Numbered from the stretch's first letter, positions 1 to 10,478 are shown. The stretch is DNA of 64,000 nucleotides from an uncultured Parvularculaceae bacterium (GCA_947259375.1 CAMYLZ010000029.1:1-64000); one strand, 5' to 3'. The notes: generated by a model not told the origin, from the sequence alone. Translations and numbers: made by a program.

Positions 1-2
1 CG

Positions 3-1476
<1,474 letters not shown>

Positions 1477-1522
1477 AAACCTTGCGGCGATTAGCCTGTG
1501 CAAATCAGCCTTTGCAAAATAG

Positions 1523-1554
1523 AACCCGCCGGCAAGTCGCCGGCGGGTTTTTTT
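1523..1554 (+). terminator. Intrinsic terminator after eno
   Basis: A perfect 9-bp stem (CCCGCCGGC at 1525-1533 with GCCGGCGGG at 1539-1547) is followed by seven T residues. It lies 46 bases after the enolase stop. It sits between two convergent genes and may also slow transcripts coming from the protease gene on the other strand. Confidence 0.9.
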
Positions 1555-1572
1555 AATTGAGGCCATCCGGCC

Positions 1573-2430
1573 CTAGTTATTCGGCCAGTCGCCCCAAAGG
1601 CTGCAATGGCCGCCTTTGTCGGTGCCTTTAATATCGTGCTGAATGCCGGAATAAGCCGCATTCATCACCGCGCGCGGCGCAAAATGCAGCTTTCCGCCGC
1701 CGCTATCGAGGAAAGCGGTGCCGAAATGCGCCTGGCTGAGGCCATGACCGGCTTCATGCAACGCGACGGTTTCGATATCGATATTGCCGCCGCCCGTGGC
1801 CCAGCCAAAGCCGTCATTGTAATAAATTTCCCGGAATGCGGTATCCGGCAGACCGTCGCCATTAATATCCGTCGGCGAGGTGTCGGGATTGATGAATATG
1901 AAGGTCACCGTGACGGCGAGGGTCGAGGGGCCGAACAGACCGGCCGGATAAAACCCGTTATGCATGACGTCTGCAGTCGGGCCTGACTGGCCCAGCAGGA
2001 CGCCAGTGATCGCCGCAATGTCGCCGCCGGTCAGTCCGAGGGCGGAGCATTTTTGCGATTCCCAGGTCGCCATTGCATTGGCGACCGCAGCGGATTGGGC
2101 GGCCGGCGATACATCAAGCGTATTTTGCGCATCGCGCGTCCAGGTTAGCGTGTTGGCGTCCGGCGAACTCCAGCCGCGGCGCGTGTCGCCTGGAACGAAG
2201 TCTGCAGGCAGTTGCTTGTTTCCGCGGTCGTTAAAGAACCGCATGACGGCGGCCTCGGAAACATCATTGGTCGTCAGGATCTCCGCATATTCGGCGCGGT
2301 AATTCAGGCCGGCGGCTTCCAGATTGGCGTTGATTTCGTCAGCCAGCGCCTGCAAGTCATCGGCATGCGCGGCTCCGGACGCCAATAGGCCAAGGCTCGC
2401 CGTCAAGGCGAGGACATTTTTCAATGACAT
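1573..2430 (-). CDS. Secreted matrixin-like zinc metalloprotease
   Basis: This is a predicted exported zinc protease of 285 residues. The start at 2430 is chosen over an upstream in-frame codon because CAGGAGGAG lies just before it and a signal peptide begins there (hydrophobic to about residue 20, AHA-like cleavage near 23). The zinc motif is HEAGHGLSQAH at 225-235, followed by a Met-turn (VMNA, Met256), so it belongs to the metzincin/matrixin group. The usual Gly of HExxHxxGxxH is Ser232. A DINGDGLPD segment at 188-196 resembles a calcium-binding loop. Cys128 and Cys276 could form a disulfide. The substrate is unknown. It faces eno convergently and has no obvious operon partner. Confidence 0.8.
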   Translation of the reverse strand: MSLKNVLALTASLGLLASGAAHADDLQALADEINANLEAAGLNYRAEYAEILTTNDVSEAAVMRFFNDRGNKQLPADFVPGDTRRGWSSPDANTLTWTRDAQNTLDVSPAAQSAAVANAMATWESQKCSALGLTGGDIAAITGVLLGQSGPTADVMHNGFYPAGLFGPSTLAVTVTFIFINPDTSPTDINGDGLPDTAFREIYYNDGFGWATGGGNIDIETVALHEAGHGLSQAHFGTAFLDSGGGKLHFAPRAVMNAAYSGIQHDIKGTDKGGHCSLWGDWPNN

Positions 2431-2736
2431 TGAAGTTCTCCTCCTGTTTGAATGGGCCGGAGGCAGGCCACGCCCGAACACGACAACGCCGTTTCCCCCA
2501 TCCGGCGAAAATAGTTTTACCATGGCGCGGGGCAGGCGGAATACGCGCTGCCGAAAATCCAATAAACTGCGAAAATTACTTTCGTTCTTGCAGCTTCGTT
2601 TCAATTTTGTACTGCGATATTGCGCGGCCGAGGTGAAAAGTGGCGCGCTCTCTAATCGAGGCATTTGCGCTGCCGTTAACTCTTCATTAACGATCTTTGA
2701 TTCTTTTGAAACGCAACATTTTAAAGCGAATTTTCC
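2431..2736. other. Intergenic region between divergent protease and septum-initiator genes
   Basis: These 306 bases separate two divergent genes and should hold both promoters. On the forward strand TTGATT (2697-2702) and TTTAAA (2720-2725) are spaced 17 bases apart, but the start site would then fall almost on the ATG at 2737, so I rate it weak. I see no convincing reverse promoter, no clear hairpin and no additional gene. Confidence 0.4.
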
Positions 2737-3069
2737 ATGTTGCGCAGCCGATTTCTTCTCGACATCGCGTTTCCGGCCGTAGTGCTTTGCCTGACCGCCA
2801 TCCTGTTTTACGGCGCGGTTGCGAGCGACACCGGCTATCGCAGCCTCGCGGTCCTCAAGCGCGAAGCGGTGGACAAGGCCGTGCGGCTCGACGCCCTGCG
2901 CACCCGCCGGCTTGCATTGGAAAAGCGCGCAGACCTTCTCAGCTCCAAGGCGCTCGACCCGGACCTCGTGGATGAACGGATTCGCACGGTGCTCGGCTAT
3001 TCGCGCGAGGGCGATGTGGTGATCCCGCGCCGCGAGCTCGACCGCCTTCTGGACGAGCCCCCGCGTTAA
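2737..3069 (+). CDS. Septum formation initiator (FtsB/DivIC-like)
   Basis: This 110-residue protein has a short cytoplasmic N-terminus, one membrane segment (about residues 8-28) and a periplasmic heptad-rich helix (about 35-70) rich in Leu, Arg and Glu. That is the plan of FtsB/DivIC proteins, which bridge FtsL and FtsQ in the division complex. Length and position beside eno and pdhA match the alphaproteobacterial septum formation initiator family. The C-terminal part (LGYSREGDVVIPRRELDRLL) also fits that family. The ribosome site is weak. Confidence 0.85.
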   Translation: MLRSRFLLDIAFPAVVLCLTAILFYGAVASDTGYRSLAVLKREAVDKAVRLDALRTRRLALEKRADLLSSKALDPDLVDERIRTVLGYSREGDVVIPRRELDRLLDEPPR

Positions 3070-3174
3070 GCGGGCAGGGCCTCGCAGAAACGGCCAGCTA
3101 TTTGAAATTATTCACAACTTGTCGCCGGGCGGTTGCCCGCGTATGAGAGGGCCGAAAGTTTCCGGAGAACAAGA

Positions 3175-4176
3175 ATGGCCGCCGACGCTTCTGCTAAAAC
3201 CAACCTTGCCGCGACCAAAGAAGAATTGCTGCAATATTACCGCGACATGCTGTTGATCCGCCGCTTTGAAGAGCGCGCGGGCCAGCTTTACGGCATGGGC
3301 CATATTGGCGGTTTCTGCCACCTTTATATCGGTCAGGAAGCAGTGGTCGTCGGCATGGAAGCGGTCAAGAAAGACGGCGACCAGACCATCACCGGCTATC
3401 GCGACCATGGCCATATGCTCGCCTGCGGCATGGATGCGAAAGGCGTGATGGCGGAGTTGACCGGCCGGGAAGGCGGTTATTCCAAGGGCAAGGGCGGCTC
3501 CATGCACATGTTCTCCAAGGAAAAGGAGTTCTATGGCGGTCATGGCATTGTCGGCGCGCAGATCCCGCTTGGCGTCGGGCTCGGTTTCGCCAATCGTTAT
3601 CGCGAAAATGGCGGCGTGAGCCTGACCTATTTCGGCGACGGCGCGTCGAACCAGGGCCAGGTGTTCGAGGCGATGAACATGGCCCAGCTCTGGAAGCTGC
3701 CGGTGGTGTTCATCATCGAAAACAACCAGTACGCCATGGGCACCAGCGTCAAGCGTTCGCATTCCGACACGCATCTCTATCGCCGCGGCGCTGCTTTCGG
3801 CATTCCGGGCATGGAAGTCGACGGGATGGATGTGCTCGCCGTGCGTGAGGCTGGCCGCCAAGCGGTCGATCATGCGCGCGCGGGCGAAGGGCCTTATGTG
3901 CTGGAGATGAAGACCTATCGCTATCGCGGCCACTCCATGTCCGACCCGGCGAAATATCGCACTCGTGAGGAAGTGGACGAAATCCGCGAACATAATGACC
4001 CGATCAAACGCTGCGAGGCGCGCATCTTTGAAAACAAATTTGCGGATGAGGCGGCGCTCAAGGAACTCGACAAAGAGGTGAAGGCGATCGTCAAGAAAGC
4101 GGCGGACTTCTCGCTTGAAAGCCCGGAACCGGCGGCGTCGGAGCTCTTTACGGATATTCTCGCCAAGGCGGTTTAG
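3175..4176 (+). CDS. pdhA: Pyruvate dehydrogenase E1 component, alpha subunit
   Basis: The protein is the thiamine-diphosphate-binding alpha chain of pyruvate dehydrogenase E1, which decarboxylates pyruvate for acetyl-CoA formation. I chose the ATG at 3175 (333 residues) because GGAGAA precedes it; an upstream TTG would add 14 residues with no ribosome site. The family marks are the N-terminal YYRDMLLIRRFEERAGQLY, the GGKGGSMHMF-like segment (KGKGGSMHMF), the ThDP motif GDGASNQGQVFEAMNMA and the phosphorylation-loop-like RYRGHSMSDPAKYRT. Unusually, no pdhB or E2 gene follows; the next gene is on the opposite strand. The partner beta subunit must be encoded elsewhere, outside this window. Confidence 0.95.
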   Translation: MAADASAKTNLAATKEELLQYYRDMLLIRRFEERAGQLYGMGHIGGFCHLYIGQEAVVVGMEAVKKDGDQTITGYRDHGHMLACGMDAKGVMAELTGREGGYSKGKGGSMHMFSKEKEFYGGHGIVGAQIPLGVGLGFANRYRENGGVSLTYFGDGASNQGQVFEAMNMAQLWKLPVVFIIENNQYAMGTSVKRSHSDTHLYRRGAAFGIPGMEVDGMDVLAVREAGRQAVDHARAGEGPYVLEMKTYRYRGHSMSDPAKYRTREEVDEIREHNDPIKRCEARIFENKFADEAALKELDKEVKAIVKKAADFSLESPEPAASELFTDILAKAV

Positions 4177-4212
4177 CCGGCCGATCAAAATTTCGAATTT
4201 ACGCGCCTGTTA

Positions 4213-4257
4213 TCCCGGACGCACTGCAATAGGAAGTATTGCCGCGCAGATCCGGGA
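4213..4257. repeat. Imperfect inverted repeat (REP-like intergenic palindrome)
   Basis: The arms TCCCGGACGCACTGCAATA and TATTGCCGCGCAGATCCGGGA are imperfect reverse complements around a short spacer. Intergenic palindromes with ATCCCGG ends are common in alphaproteobacterial genomes. It lies between two convergent genes and could act as a transcription barrier after pdhA. Copy number cannot be judged here. Confidence 0.6.
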
Positions 4258-4334
4258 CCAAGGCGCTGTGTTCCAGTATTGTGCGACATGGATTTGGCGC
4301 GATGGGCCCCGCGTCAGCGCGACGCGCCAATTCT

Positions 4335-4832
4335 CTACTTCAATCGTTTCGCCATGGTCAGCACCGATTGCCGCCCGTCATTCCAGAGCGGCAGGGTTTG
4401 CTCGCGCATGACGCTAAAGCCGAGCCTGACATAGATGTCCATGGACGCGTCGAGGCCCGGCGTCGTTTCCAGAAACACCTCGCGCCAGTCCTGCGCGCGC
4501 GCATAGTCCATGGCGCGGCGGATCAGATCCTTGCCGAGCCCGGCGCCGCGGGCTGCCGGCGAGACAATCACCCAGCGCAATTGGCCGCGTTCGCCGCGAT
4601 CGACCATTGCGGCGCAACCGACGAGATCGCGCCCGCTTTCGGCGAGCCAGACCCGGCCGCGCGCGCCATTATCGAGGACGAATTCCGCGAGCGTGCGCGC
4701 TACATGGGCTTCGAAGCCGAGCCCGAAGGTTTCAGCGTTCGCCGCATATCCTTCGCCATGCAGCGTGACGATCCGCCCGATATCGCCGGGGCGCAAATCC
4801 GTTCGGATGCTTATCGCTGTGTTCACCTTCAC
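4335..4832 (-). CDS. GNAT family N-acetyltransferase
   Basis: This 165-residue protein carries one GNAT domain. The acetyl-CoA pyrophosphate-binding signature is visible as VSPAARGAGLGKDLIRRAMDYA, preceded by the beta-strand QLRWVIV and followed by a C-terminal YVRLGFSVMREQTLPL segment typical of GNAT motif B. It probably acetylates a small molecule or a protein amine, but the substrate cannot be told. It is convergent with pdhA and divergent from the glycosyltransferase gene. Confidence 0.85.
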   Translation of the reverse strand: MKVNTAISIRTDLRPGDIGRIVTLHGEGYAANAETFGLGFEAHVARTLAEFVLDNGARGRVWLAESGRDLVGCAAMVDRGERGQLRWVIVSPAARGAGLGKDLIRRAMDYARAQDWREVFLETTPGLDASMDIYVRLGFSVMREQTLPLWNDGRQSVLTMAKRLK

Positions 4833-4934
4833 CGCCTTCGGCGCATTGTTTCATGGGCGTGCGCCCGGCGGCAACCCTTTGCGGTATAGGGCGAAACCTG
4901 TCACATCTGCGGACGCATAGTCAGCAGCGAGACC

Positions 4935-6026
4935 ATGACGACAATTACGTTGCTCCATATCTTTCCTAGCTTCGGATTCGGCGGCCAGCAGGCGCGCCTT
5001 GCGGCGCTGACGCGTGCGCTCGGGGCGGAGTTTCGACACCTTGTGCTATCGCTTGACGATAACCGGCAGGGGCGGGCGCTGTTTGACGAAAACGCGCCGG
5101 TGGAATTCAACACCTACAACATGGTCAAGTCCGCCGGATTTTCCGTCACCAATATTTTGACGTTTCGCAAGTTGATCAGCTCGATCTCGCCAAATCTTCT
5201 TTGTACATATAATTGGGGTTCGATCGAGGCGGTGATCGCGAACCGCCTGGGGCCGGGCGCGCCGCATCTGCATTTTGAAGACGGCTTCGGCGCCGATGAG
5301 GCGCGCGGGAGCAATTCCCGGCGCGATATTGCGCGGCGACATATTCTCAAGCACAGCCATCTCGTCGTGCCGTCAAGCGCCTTGCAGAAGATCGCGGTTC
5401 GCCGCTGGCGGCTCAATCCGGCGTCGGTGCATTTTATCGAGAACGGCGTTGATGTGGAGCGGCTGCACAATGCGCGCCCGCCGCTGAAAAGCGGGCTTGT
5501 CATCGGCTCTGTCGGCGCACTGCGCGCAGAGAAAAACTACGCCCGGCTGGTCCGCGCATTTCAGGCGGCCGATCGCAATCGCGCTGCGCGCCTTGAGATC
5601 GTCGGTGAAGGGCCGGAACGTAATGCGCTGGCGGCCGCCGCTGGCGGGGATGCGCGTATTGCGCTGTCCGGCGCGACGCCGGCGCCGCAGGAAGCCTATG
5701 CCCGGTTTGACGTCTTCGCTCTTTCGTCGGAGACCGAGCAGGCGCCGCTCAGCATGATGGAAGCAATGGCTTCGGGGCTGCCGGTGGTCGCAACGGATGT
5801 CGGCGATATCAAGGCGATGGTGGCGGAGGAAAACCGTCCTTTCATCACGGCGCCCGGCGATGACGACGCCTATGCGCAGGCGCTGGCGCAATTGATGCAA
5901 AACCCGTCGGCGCGCGCCGCCATCGGCTCGGCGAACCGGCGCAAGGCCAGAGAGCATTTTTCCATCGACCGCATGGCGGCGGCGCACCGTGCGCTTTACC
6001 TGTCCCTTGCGAGGCGCGATGATTGA
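4935..6026 (+). CDS. GT4-type glycosyltransferase, exosortase-locus associated
   Basis: This 363-residue GT-B glycosyltransferase has an N-terminal acceptor domain beginning TLLHIFPSFGFGGQQARLAAL and a C-terminal GT4 donor domain. The nucleotide-sugar binding part shows GSVGALRAEKNYARLVRAF, EIVGEGPERNAL and the E-x7-E region EQAPLSMMEAMASGLPVVATDVGD. It most likely adds a sugar to a lipid-linked exopolysaccharide repeat. Its stop overlaps the next gene by 8 bases, so the two are translated together. Nearby exosortase and amidotransferase genes suggest it belongs to the XrtA-associated polysaccharide pathway. Donor and acceptor sugars are unknown. Confidence 0.88.
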   Translation: MTTITLLHIFPSFGFGGQQARLAALTRALGAEFRHLVLSLDDNRQGRALFDENAPVEFNTYNMVKSAGFSVTNILTFRKLISSISPNLLCTYNWGSIEAVIANRLGPGAPHLHFEDGFGADEARGSNSRRDIARRHILKHSHLVVPSSALQKIAVRRWRLNPASVHFIENGVDVERLHNARPPLKSGLVIGSVGALRAEKNYARLVRAFQAADRNRAARLEIVGEGPERNALAAAAGGDARIALSGATPAPQEAYARFDVFALSSETEQAPLSMMEAMASGLPVVATDVGDIKAMVAEENRPFITAPGDDDAYAQALAQLMQNPSARAAIGSANRRKAREHFSIDRMAAAHRALYLSLARRDD

Positions 6027-7083
6027 TATCGCCGTCACGCCGCTCGATGATCCGGCCGCATTGCTCGGCGATTGGGCGGCGCTCTATCCGCATACGGATG
6101 CGCAGGATTTTTTCCTGTCGCCGCCATGGATCGCCGCCTGGCTCGAAGGGGCGCCGGCGGGCGCGCAATTGCTGCGTGTTGAAGCGATGGCCGATCAGGC
6201 GCCGGTGCTGCTCGGCGTGGTGGCGGCGGCGCCGCAATACCCGCCGCTATTAGGGTTGCGTGAAGCACGATTGCATGAATTTGGCGAGGCGGCGCGCGAT
6301 GCGGTCTATATAGAATATAATGATTTTCTTGTTGCCCGGGACGCGCCGAAAGACGCCCGGAGCGCGGCGCTGGCGAAGCTGTTCGAAGCCCTGCCGCATC
6401 TTGACGGCTTTGTGTTGCGAAACTTGCGGGGCGGCGCCGCTTCGGCGGCGCATGCGGCCGCCAGCGAAGCCGGACTATCGGTCCGTATGCTGCGCGAACA
6501 GCCGGTATATAGCTGCGCCCTGTCGCGCGGCGACATTCTTGAGACGCTGAGCAAATCCCTGCAGACGAAACTGCGCCGCGCCATACGCCTTTATGAAGAG
6601 CGAGGGCCGCTGACGGCGTGTGTCGCGATAAGCGAAAACGCCTTCGATGCGGCCTGGGAAAAGCTGACAATATTGCACAAGGCAGGATGGGCGGCGCGCG
6701 GGCAGGCGAGCGTGTTCGACAATCCGCATCTGGCGGCGTTTCACGCGCGCTTGCGGAAAAACACGCCGGAAAGCCTGCATCTGTTCGAGGTCAGGGCCGG
6801 GGATGAGACCATCGCGGTTCTTTACAATTTCGTGCATGGCAAAAGGGTGATGAATTACCAGGCCGGTTTCCGGTTCGAGGATGACAATCGCCTGACGCCC
6901 GGTTTCGTCGCGCATCTGTTGGCGGCGCGTCACTACCGCGAGGCGGGTTTTGATACCTATGACCTGCTGGCCGGCGAGGCCGATTACAAACAGCGCCTTG
7001 GCGCTATTGAAACCACGCTGACATCGCTGGTGATCGAGCGCCCGTCATGGCGCAACCGGTTGCGGCGGCTATTGCGGGGCTAA
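6019..7083 (+). CDS. FemAB/CelD-like GNAT acyltransferase of the exosortase locus
   Basis: This protein has 354 residues from the ATG at 6019, which overlaps the end of the glycosyltransferase gene. An upstream GTG would add 10 residues but sits deeper inside that gene. The family is the GNAT-fold group that includes CelD/BcsL and FemAB-like proteins. The core resembles that group in LSKSLQTKLRRAIRLYEERG, in the segment VLYNFVHGKRVMNYQAGF and in the closing YDLLAGEADYKQRLGA. Proteins of this type accompany exopolysaccharide and exosortase loci and probably acylate a sugar or lipid carrier. The reaction itself is unproven. The gene ends in a 4-base convergent overlap with the amidotransferase gene. 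Confidence 0.75.
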   Translation: MIDIAVTPLDDPAALLGDWAALYPHTDAQDFFLSPPWIAAWLEGAPAGAQLLRVEAMADQAPVLLGVVAAAPQYPPLLGLREARLHEFGEAARDAVYIEYNDFLVARDAPKDARSAALAKLFEALPHLDGFVLRNLRGGAASAAHAAASEAGLSVRMLREQPVYSCALSRGDILETLSKSLQTKLRRAIRLYEERGPLTACVAISENAFDAAWEKLTILHKAGWAARGQASVFDNPHLAAFHARLRKNTPESLHLFEVRAGDETIAVLYNFVHGKRVMNYQAGFRFEDDNRLTPGFVAHLLAARHYREAGFDTYDLLAGEADYKQRLGAIETTLTSLVIERPSWRNRLRRLLRG

Positions 7084-8963
7084 ATCCGCGCATTGCGCAA
7101 AAACGCATCGAACATGATGACGCTCCAAATTTCTTGCGCGCAGTCGGCAACGCCGCTTTGATGGCGGCGGATCATGCGCTCGACCGCCGCTTCATCGAAG
7201 ACGCCGGCCTCGCGCCAATGGCGGGATGCATTAAGGCGCAGCGCCGGATTGGCGTTTTCACGGCGCAGCCATTGGCTGAGCGGCGCGGCGAATCCTTGTT
7301 TGCGGCGGGCGATATGGTTCGGGCCGAGCCGCGGCGCAAAGGCGGCTTTCAAGACGCGTTTGCCCTGGCCATGTTGCAGCTTGTAGGCGGAGGGGAGCGC
7401 GCCGGCCCATTCGATCAGCGTATGGTCGAGTAGCGGCGGACGCGCCTCCAAGCCATGGGCCATGGAGGTGCGGTCGACTTTCGTCAGCATACGGCCGGGC
7501 AGCCAGGTGACGAGATCGGCATAAAGCGCGCGCGATAAGGGATCGTCGGCGCCGGACGCCTGCATCGCGTCGGCAATGACCGATCGCGGGTGATAACCGC
7601 CAAGCGCCCGCTTGACGTCGTCATTCAGCATGGTGAAGGCGCGCGCGGGCAGATTGATGGCGACAGCGTTGGCGTATCCGCCCTCGCTTGATCGCGCCAG
7701 CGCCTCGAATGTCGTCTTGAAGCGCAAGGGCCGCGGCGCCCAATCGAGCTTTGGGTAAAGTGCGCCGGCGGGACCGAAAATGAGCCGGCGCAACGGCAGG
7801 GGCGCGATGCGTCGCAGTTGTTCCTCCGCGAGGAAAAACGGATAGCGGCGATAGCCGGCGAACACTTCGTCCCCGCCATCGCCGGTCAGCGCCACCGTGA
7901 CGTGGCGGCGGGTCATTTGGGCGACGAGGAAAGCCGGCAATGCGGAGGAATCCGCGAAAGGCTCGCCGAATGAAGTCGCGACCTTGTCGATCAGTGCGGA
8001 TGCGTCGCAGGTCGCGACGCTTTCATGATGGGTTGCGCCGAATTTTGCGGCGATGGCGCGGGCGGCGTCCCGTTCGTCATGGCTCGCCTCGTCGAATCCT
8101 ACCGTGCAGGCGATGAGCGGGTTCCCGCTTTGCGCCATGGAGGAGAGGATGCTCGCCGAATCAACGCCGCCGGAAAGGAACGCGCCAAGCGGTGCGTCGG
8201 AAATCATCTGTAAACGAACGGCATCGTCGAGTTTGCGGCGTAGATCGTCAGCGGCGTTCTCAAAGGAAGGCGCGGCGCCATTGGCAAAGACCGGTCGCCA
8301 GTAGCGGACAAGCTCCGGCCCGCGCCCCCGCGTCAGTGTCAGCATATGGGCGGGCGGCAGTTTGAAGACGCCGCGATAGATGGTCTTCGGATCGGGAATG
8401 TAGCCATAAAAGGCGTAATCGGCGACGGCGCGCGGGTCGAGGCTGGTCTGGATTAGGCCGGAACGCACCAGCGCGCCCATCTCCGACGCGAAAACCAGAA
8501 AGCCGTCATCGGTCTCGGCATAATAAAGCGGGCGCTCGCCCAGCCGGTCGCGTATAAGGGTCAGGCGGTTTTTGTCCGGCTCCCAAAAGGAAATCGCGAA
8601 CATGCCGCGCAATTCATGAATGAATTGCGCGCCGCCAAGCGCCAGCCCCTCGGCCAGCACCTCCGTATCGGAGCGCGTTTTGAGAGGAACCTTGTGGCCA
8701 AGCCGCGCGGCGAGCGCCTGAAAATTATAGATCTCGCCATTGAATGACAGGACGCAGCCGCGCGTTTGCGCGTGAAATGGCTGGGCGCCGCCCGCCCGGT
8801 CAATGACGGCGAGGCGGCGATGGCCGAACCCCACGCCGGGGGCGATGAAATAGGCTTCGTCATCCGGGCCGCGATGGGCGAGGGCGGCGGTCATGCGTTG
8901 CAGCGCGTCGCGATCAATCTCGCGTGCCGCTTTCAAGTCGACAATGCCCGCAATGCCGCACAT
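7080..8963 (-). CDS. Asparagine synthase-like amidotransferase (XrtA/EPS locus type)
   Basis: This 627-residue protein has an N-terminal class II glutamine amidotransferase domain with the nucleophile Cys2 (MCGIAGIVD) and an AMP-forming synthetase domain with the PP-loop FLSGGVDSASILSSM. Length and context match the amidotransferase regularly found with exosortase A polysaccharide loci, which is thought to amidate a sugar or acid group of the polymer rather than make free asparagine. It starts 3 bases after the exosortase stop, so the two are one operon. The region before its ATG has no clear ribosome site, so it may rely on translational coupling. A housekeeping asparagine synthetase is the alternative. 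Confidence 0.88.
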   Translation of the reverse strand: MCGIAGIVDLKAAREIDRDALQRMTAALAHRGPDDEAYFIAPGVGFGHRRLAVIDRAGGAQPFHAQTRGCVLSFNGEIYNFQALAARLGHKVPLKTRSDTEVLAEGLALGGAQFIHELRGMFAISFWEPDKNRLTLIRDRLGERPLYYAETDDGFLVFASEMGALVRSGLIQTSLDPRAVADYAFYGYIPDPKTIYRGVFKLPPAHMLTLTRGRGPELVRYWRPVFANGAAPSFENAADDLRRKLDDAVRLQMISDAPLGAFLSGGVDSASILSSMAQSGNPLIACTVGFDEASHDERDAARAIAAKFGATHHESVATCDASALIDKVATSFGEPFADSSALPAFLVAQMTRRHVTVALTGDGGDEVFAGYRRYPFFLAEEQLRRIAPLPLRRLIFGPAGALYPKLDWAPRPLRFKTTFEALARSSEGGYANAVAINLPARAFTMLNDDVKRALGGYHPRSVIADAMQASGADDPLSRALYADLVTWLPGRMLTKVDRTSMAHGLEARPPLLDHTLIEWAGALPSAYKLQHGQGKRVLKAAFAPRLGPNHIARRKQGFAAPLSQWLRRENANPALRLNASRHWREAGVFDEAAVERMIRRHQSGVADCAQEIWSVIMFDAFLRNARI

Positions 8964-8966
8964 GGA

Positions 8967-10478
8967 TCAGGAGGACGCCTTGTTGCGCGCGCGCCAGGAC
9001 GCGAACTCTTCAATATTATGGGTGAACGGACGGATAGCGGAAAGCGCTTCGTCCGGCGATTGGCGATAGGATGCGGCGATGATGATGATCCCGCCTTCGG
9101 GATTGCGTCCCATGAGTTTGCCCGCCATTTGCGCGTGTTTGAATGCATGAGGGTCTTTATAGACTTTGCCGTCGCGCCAATAGAGTGTGATCGCGGCCAG
9201 CCTGCGGCCGCGCGCGCCGGCAAGAAGGTCCATCCGCGTCATTTGCGCGTCGCCAAAAAGATAAATCATGCGTTCGACCGCGCCGATGCGCCGCCATTCC
9301 GCATTGTCCCAGGCGCGGTTGTGATAATTGACAATCTCCGCCCCCGGACGGTCATGGGTGAAATAACCGCTCGCCATATAGACGCGGATATCGCGGTTTT
9401 CGTAAGTTGCGCCCGCGATGCGGTCGGCGGTCATGGGCGGGCGCCAGTTTTGCGGCGCGGGCAATATGCGCCAGCCGGGCGCGCTGAACGGCGAGAGCGC
9501 TGTCGGGGCGGTCCGGTCGAGCGGCGCATTGACGACGAAATGCGCATAGGCGCTGGCGAGGATCACGGGCGCGAGCGCGGCGGCGGCAAAGGCGCCGCGC
9601 CAGGGTTTGAACATCATTGACGGGGTGCGCTCGGGCGATGGCGCTTCTCGCCGAGCGAGGCGCGCGCCGATCCACAGCAGCGCGGCAAGAACAAGGCCGT
9701 AAAAAACCAGGCCGATGAGAAGATGATCAGGCCCGACAGCGATGCGCATATCGGTGAGCGTGGCGATGAGGATCAGCGCGAAGGCGCGAATGAAATTGGC
9801 GACGAGCGCGACCGCGACGGCGATCAGCATGAAGGCGAGCCGCGTCTTGTTGGTTTTCAGGAACTGGCAGGCGTAAAGGCCGGCGATCATTAACGCCGCC
9901 AGCAGAAAGTTGAGCCCGGCGCAGGCTTCGGCGATTTCAAAAAGGCCCGTCGGCGTGCGGATCAGCAAGCCGTCAACGCTCACCGGGACGCCCGCAAAGC
10001 CGAGCATGGCGACCGCCGCGCCCGCGGTGGCCTGTTGCAGCACGGGGATGAGCATGCCGCCAAAAGGAACCATGAAATAAAGAAAAGCGAGCGGCGCCGT
10101 CCATTGCCTGAGGGCGCAGGCGCCGAATATCGCGCCGGCCCCGGCGATCAGCAGACTGACAAAAGCGATCTGTTCCACCAGCGCGACGCCAGCCGCATTG
10201 CCCGCAAGCCATAACAGCGCGGCGAGCAGGACACCTATCAGGCTCGCCGGGTCGGTGCCGGGCGTGATGCGCGGGCGTTCAAGGATCATCCACAAAGCGA
10301 GCGGCGCGACCGCGACGCCGTGATGATAGCTTGACGAGGCGAGCCAGGTTTGCCCCATCGCCAAGGCTGTCGGGTGAAGGAGGACGCCGCACGCCGCGGC
10401 AAAGCCCGCATAGGCCAGGACCGGCAAGGTCCAGGCGCTGCGCTGCGCGGTGGATATTTCAGAAACAAAGGCGGCCAT
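8967..10478 (-). CDS. xrtA: Exosortase A fused to EpsI domain
   Basis: The N-terminal half is a multi-pass membrane exosortase (about eight hydrophobic segments). The catalytic triad is visible as Cys in EACAGLNF (about residue 186), Arg in NFIRAF (231) and His in DHLLIGLVFYG (252). The C-terminal half, from about residue 300, is an EpsI-type periplasmic domain beginning after one more membrane segment. Exosortases process proteins with PEP-CTERM tails in an exopolysaccharide-linked secretion route; the XrtA-EpsI fusion is known from some alphaproteobacteria. I start at the ATG at 10478; a TTG 27 bases upstream is possible. No PEP-CTERM substrate is seen in this window. Confidence 0.9.
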   Translation of the reverse strand: MAAFVSEISTAQRSAWTLPVLAYAGFAAACGVLLHPTALAMGQTWLASSSYHHGVAVAPLALWMILERPRITPGTDPASLIGVLLAALLWLAGNAAGVALVEQIAFVSLLIAGAGAIFGACALRQWTAPLAFLYFMVPFGGMLIPVLQQATAGAAVAMLGFAGVPVSVDGLLIRTPTGLFEIAEACAGLNFLLAALMIAGLYACQFLKTNKTRLAFMLIAVAVALVANFIRAFALILIATLTDMRIAVGPDHLLIGLVFYGLVLAALLWIGARLARREAPSPERTPSMMFKPWRGAFAAAALAPVILASAYAHFVVNAPLDRTAPTALSPFSAPGWRILPAPQNWRPPMTADRIAGATYENRDIRVYMASGYFTHDRPGAEIVNYHNRAWDNAEWRRIGAVERMIYLFGDAQMTRMDLLAGARGRRLAAITLYWRDGKVYKDPHAFKHAQMAGKLMGRNPEGGIIIIAASYRQSPDEALSAIRPFTHNIEEFASWRARNKASS

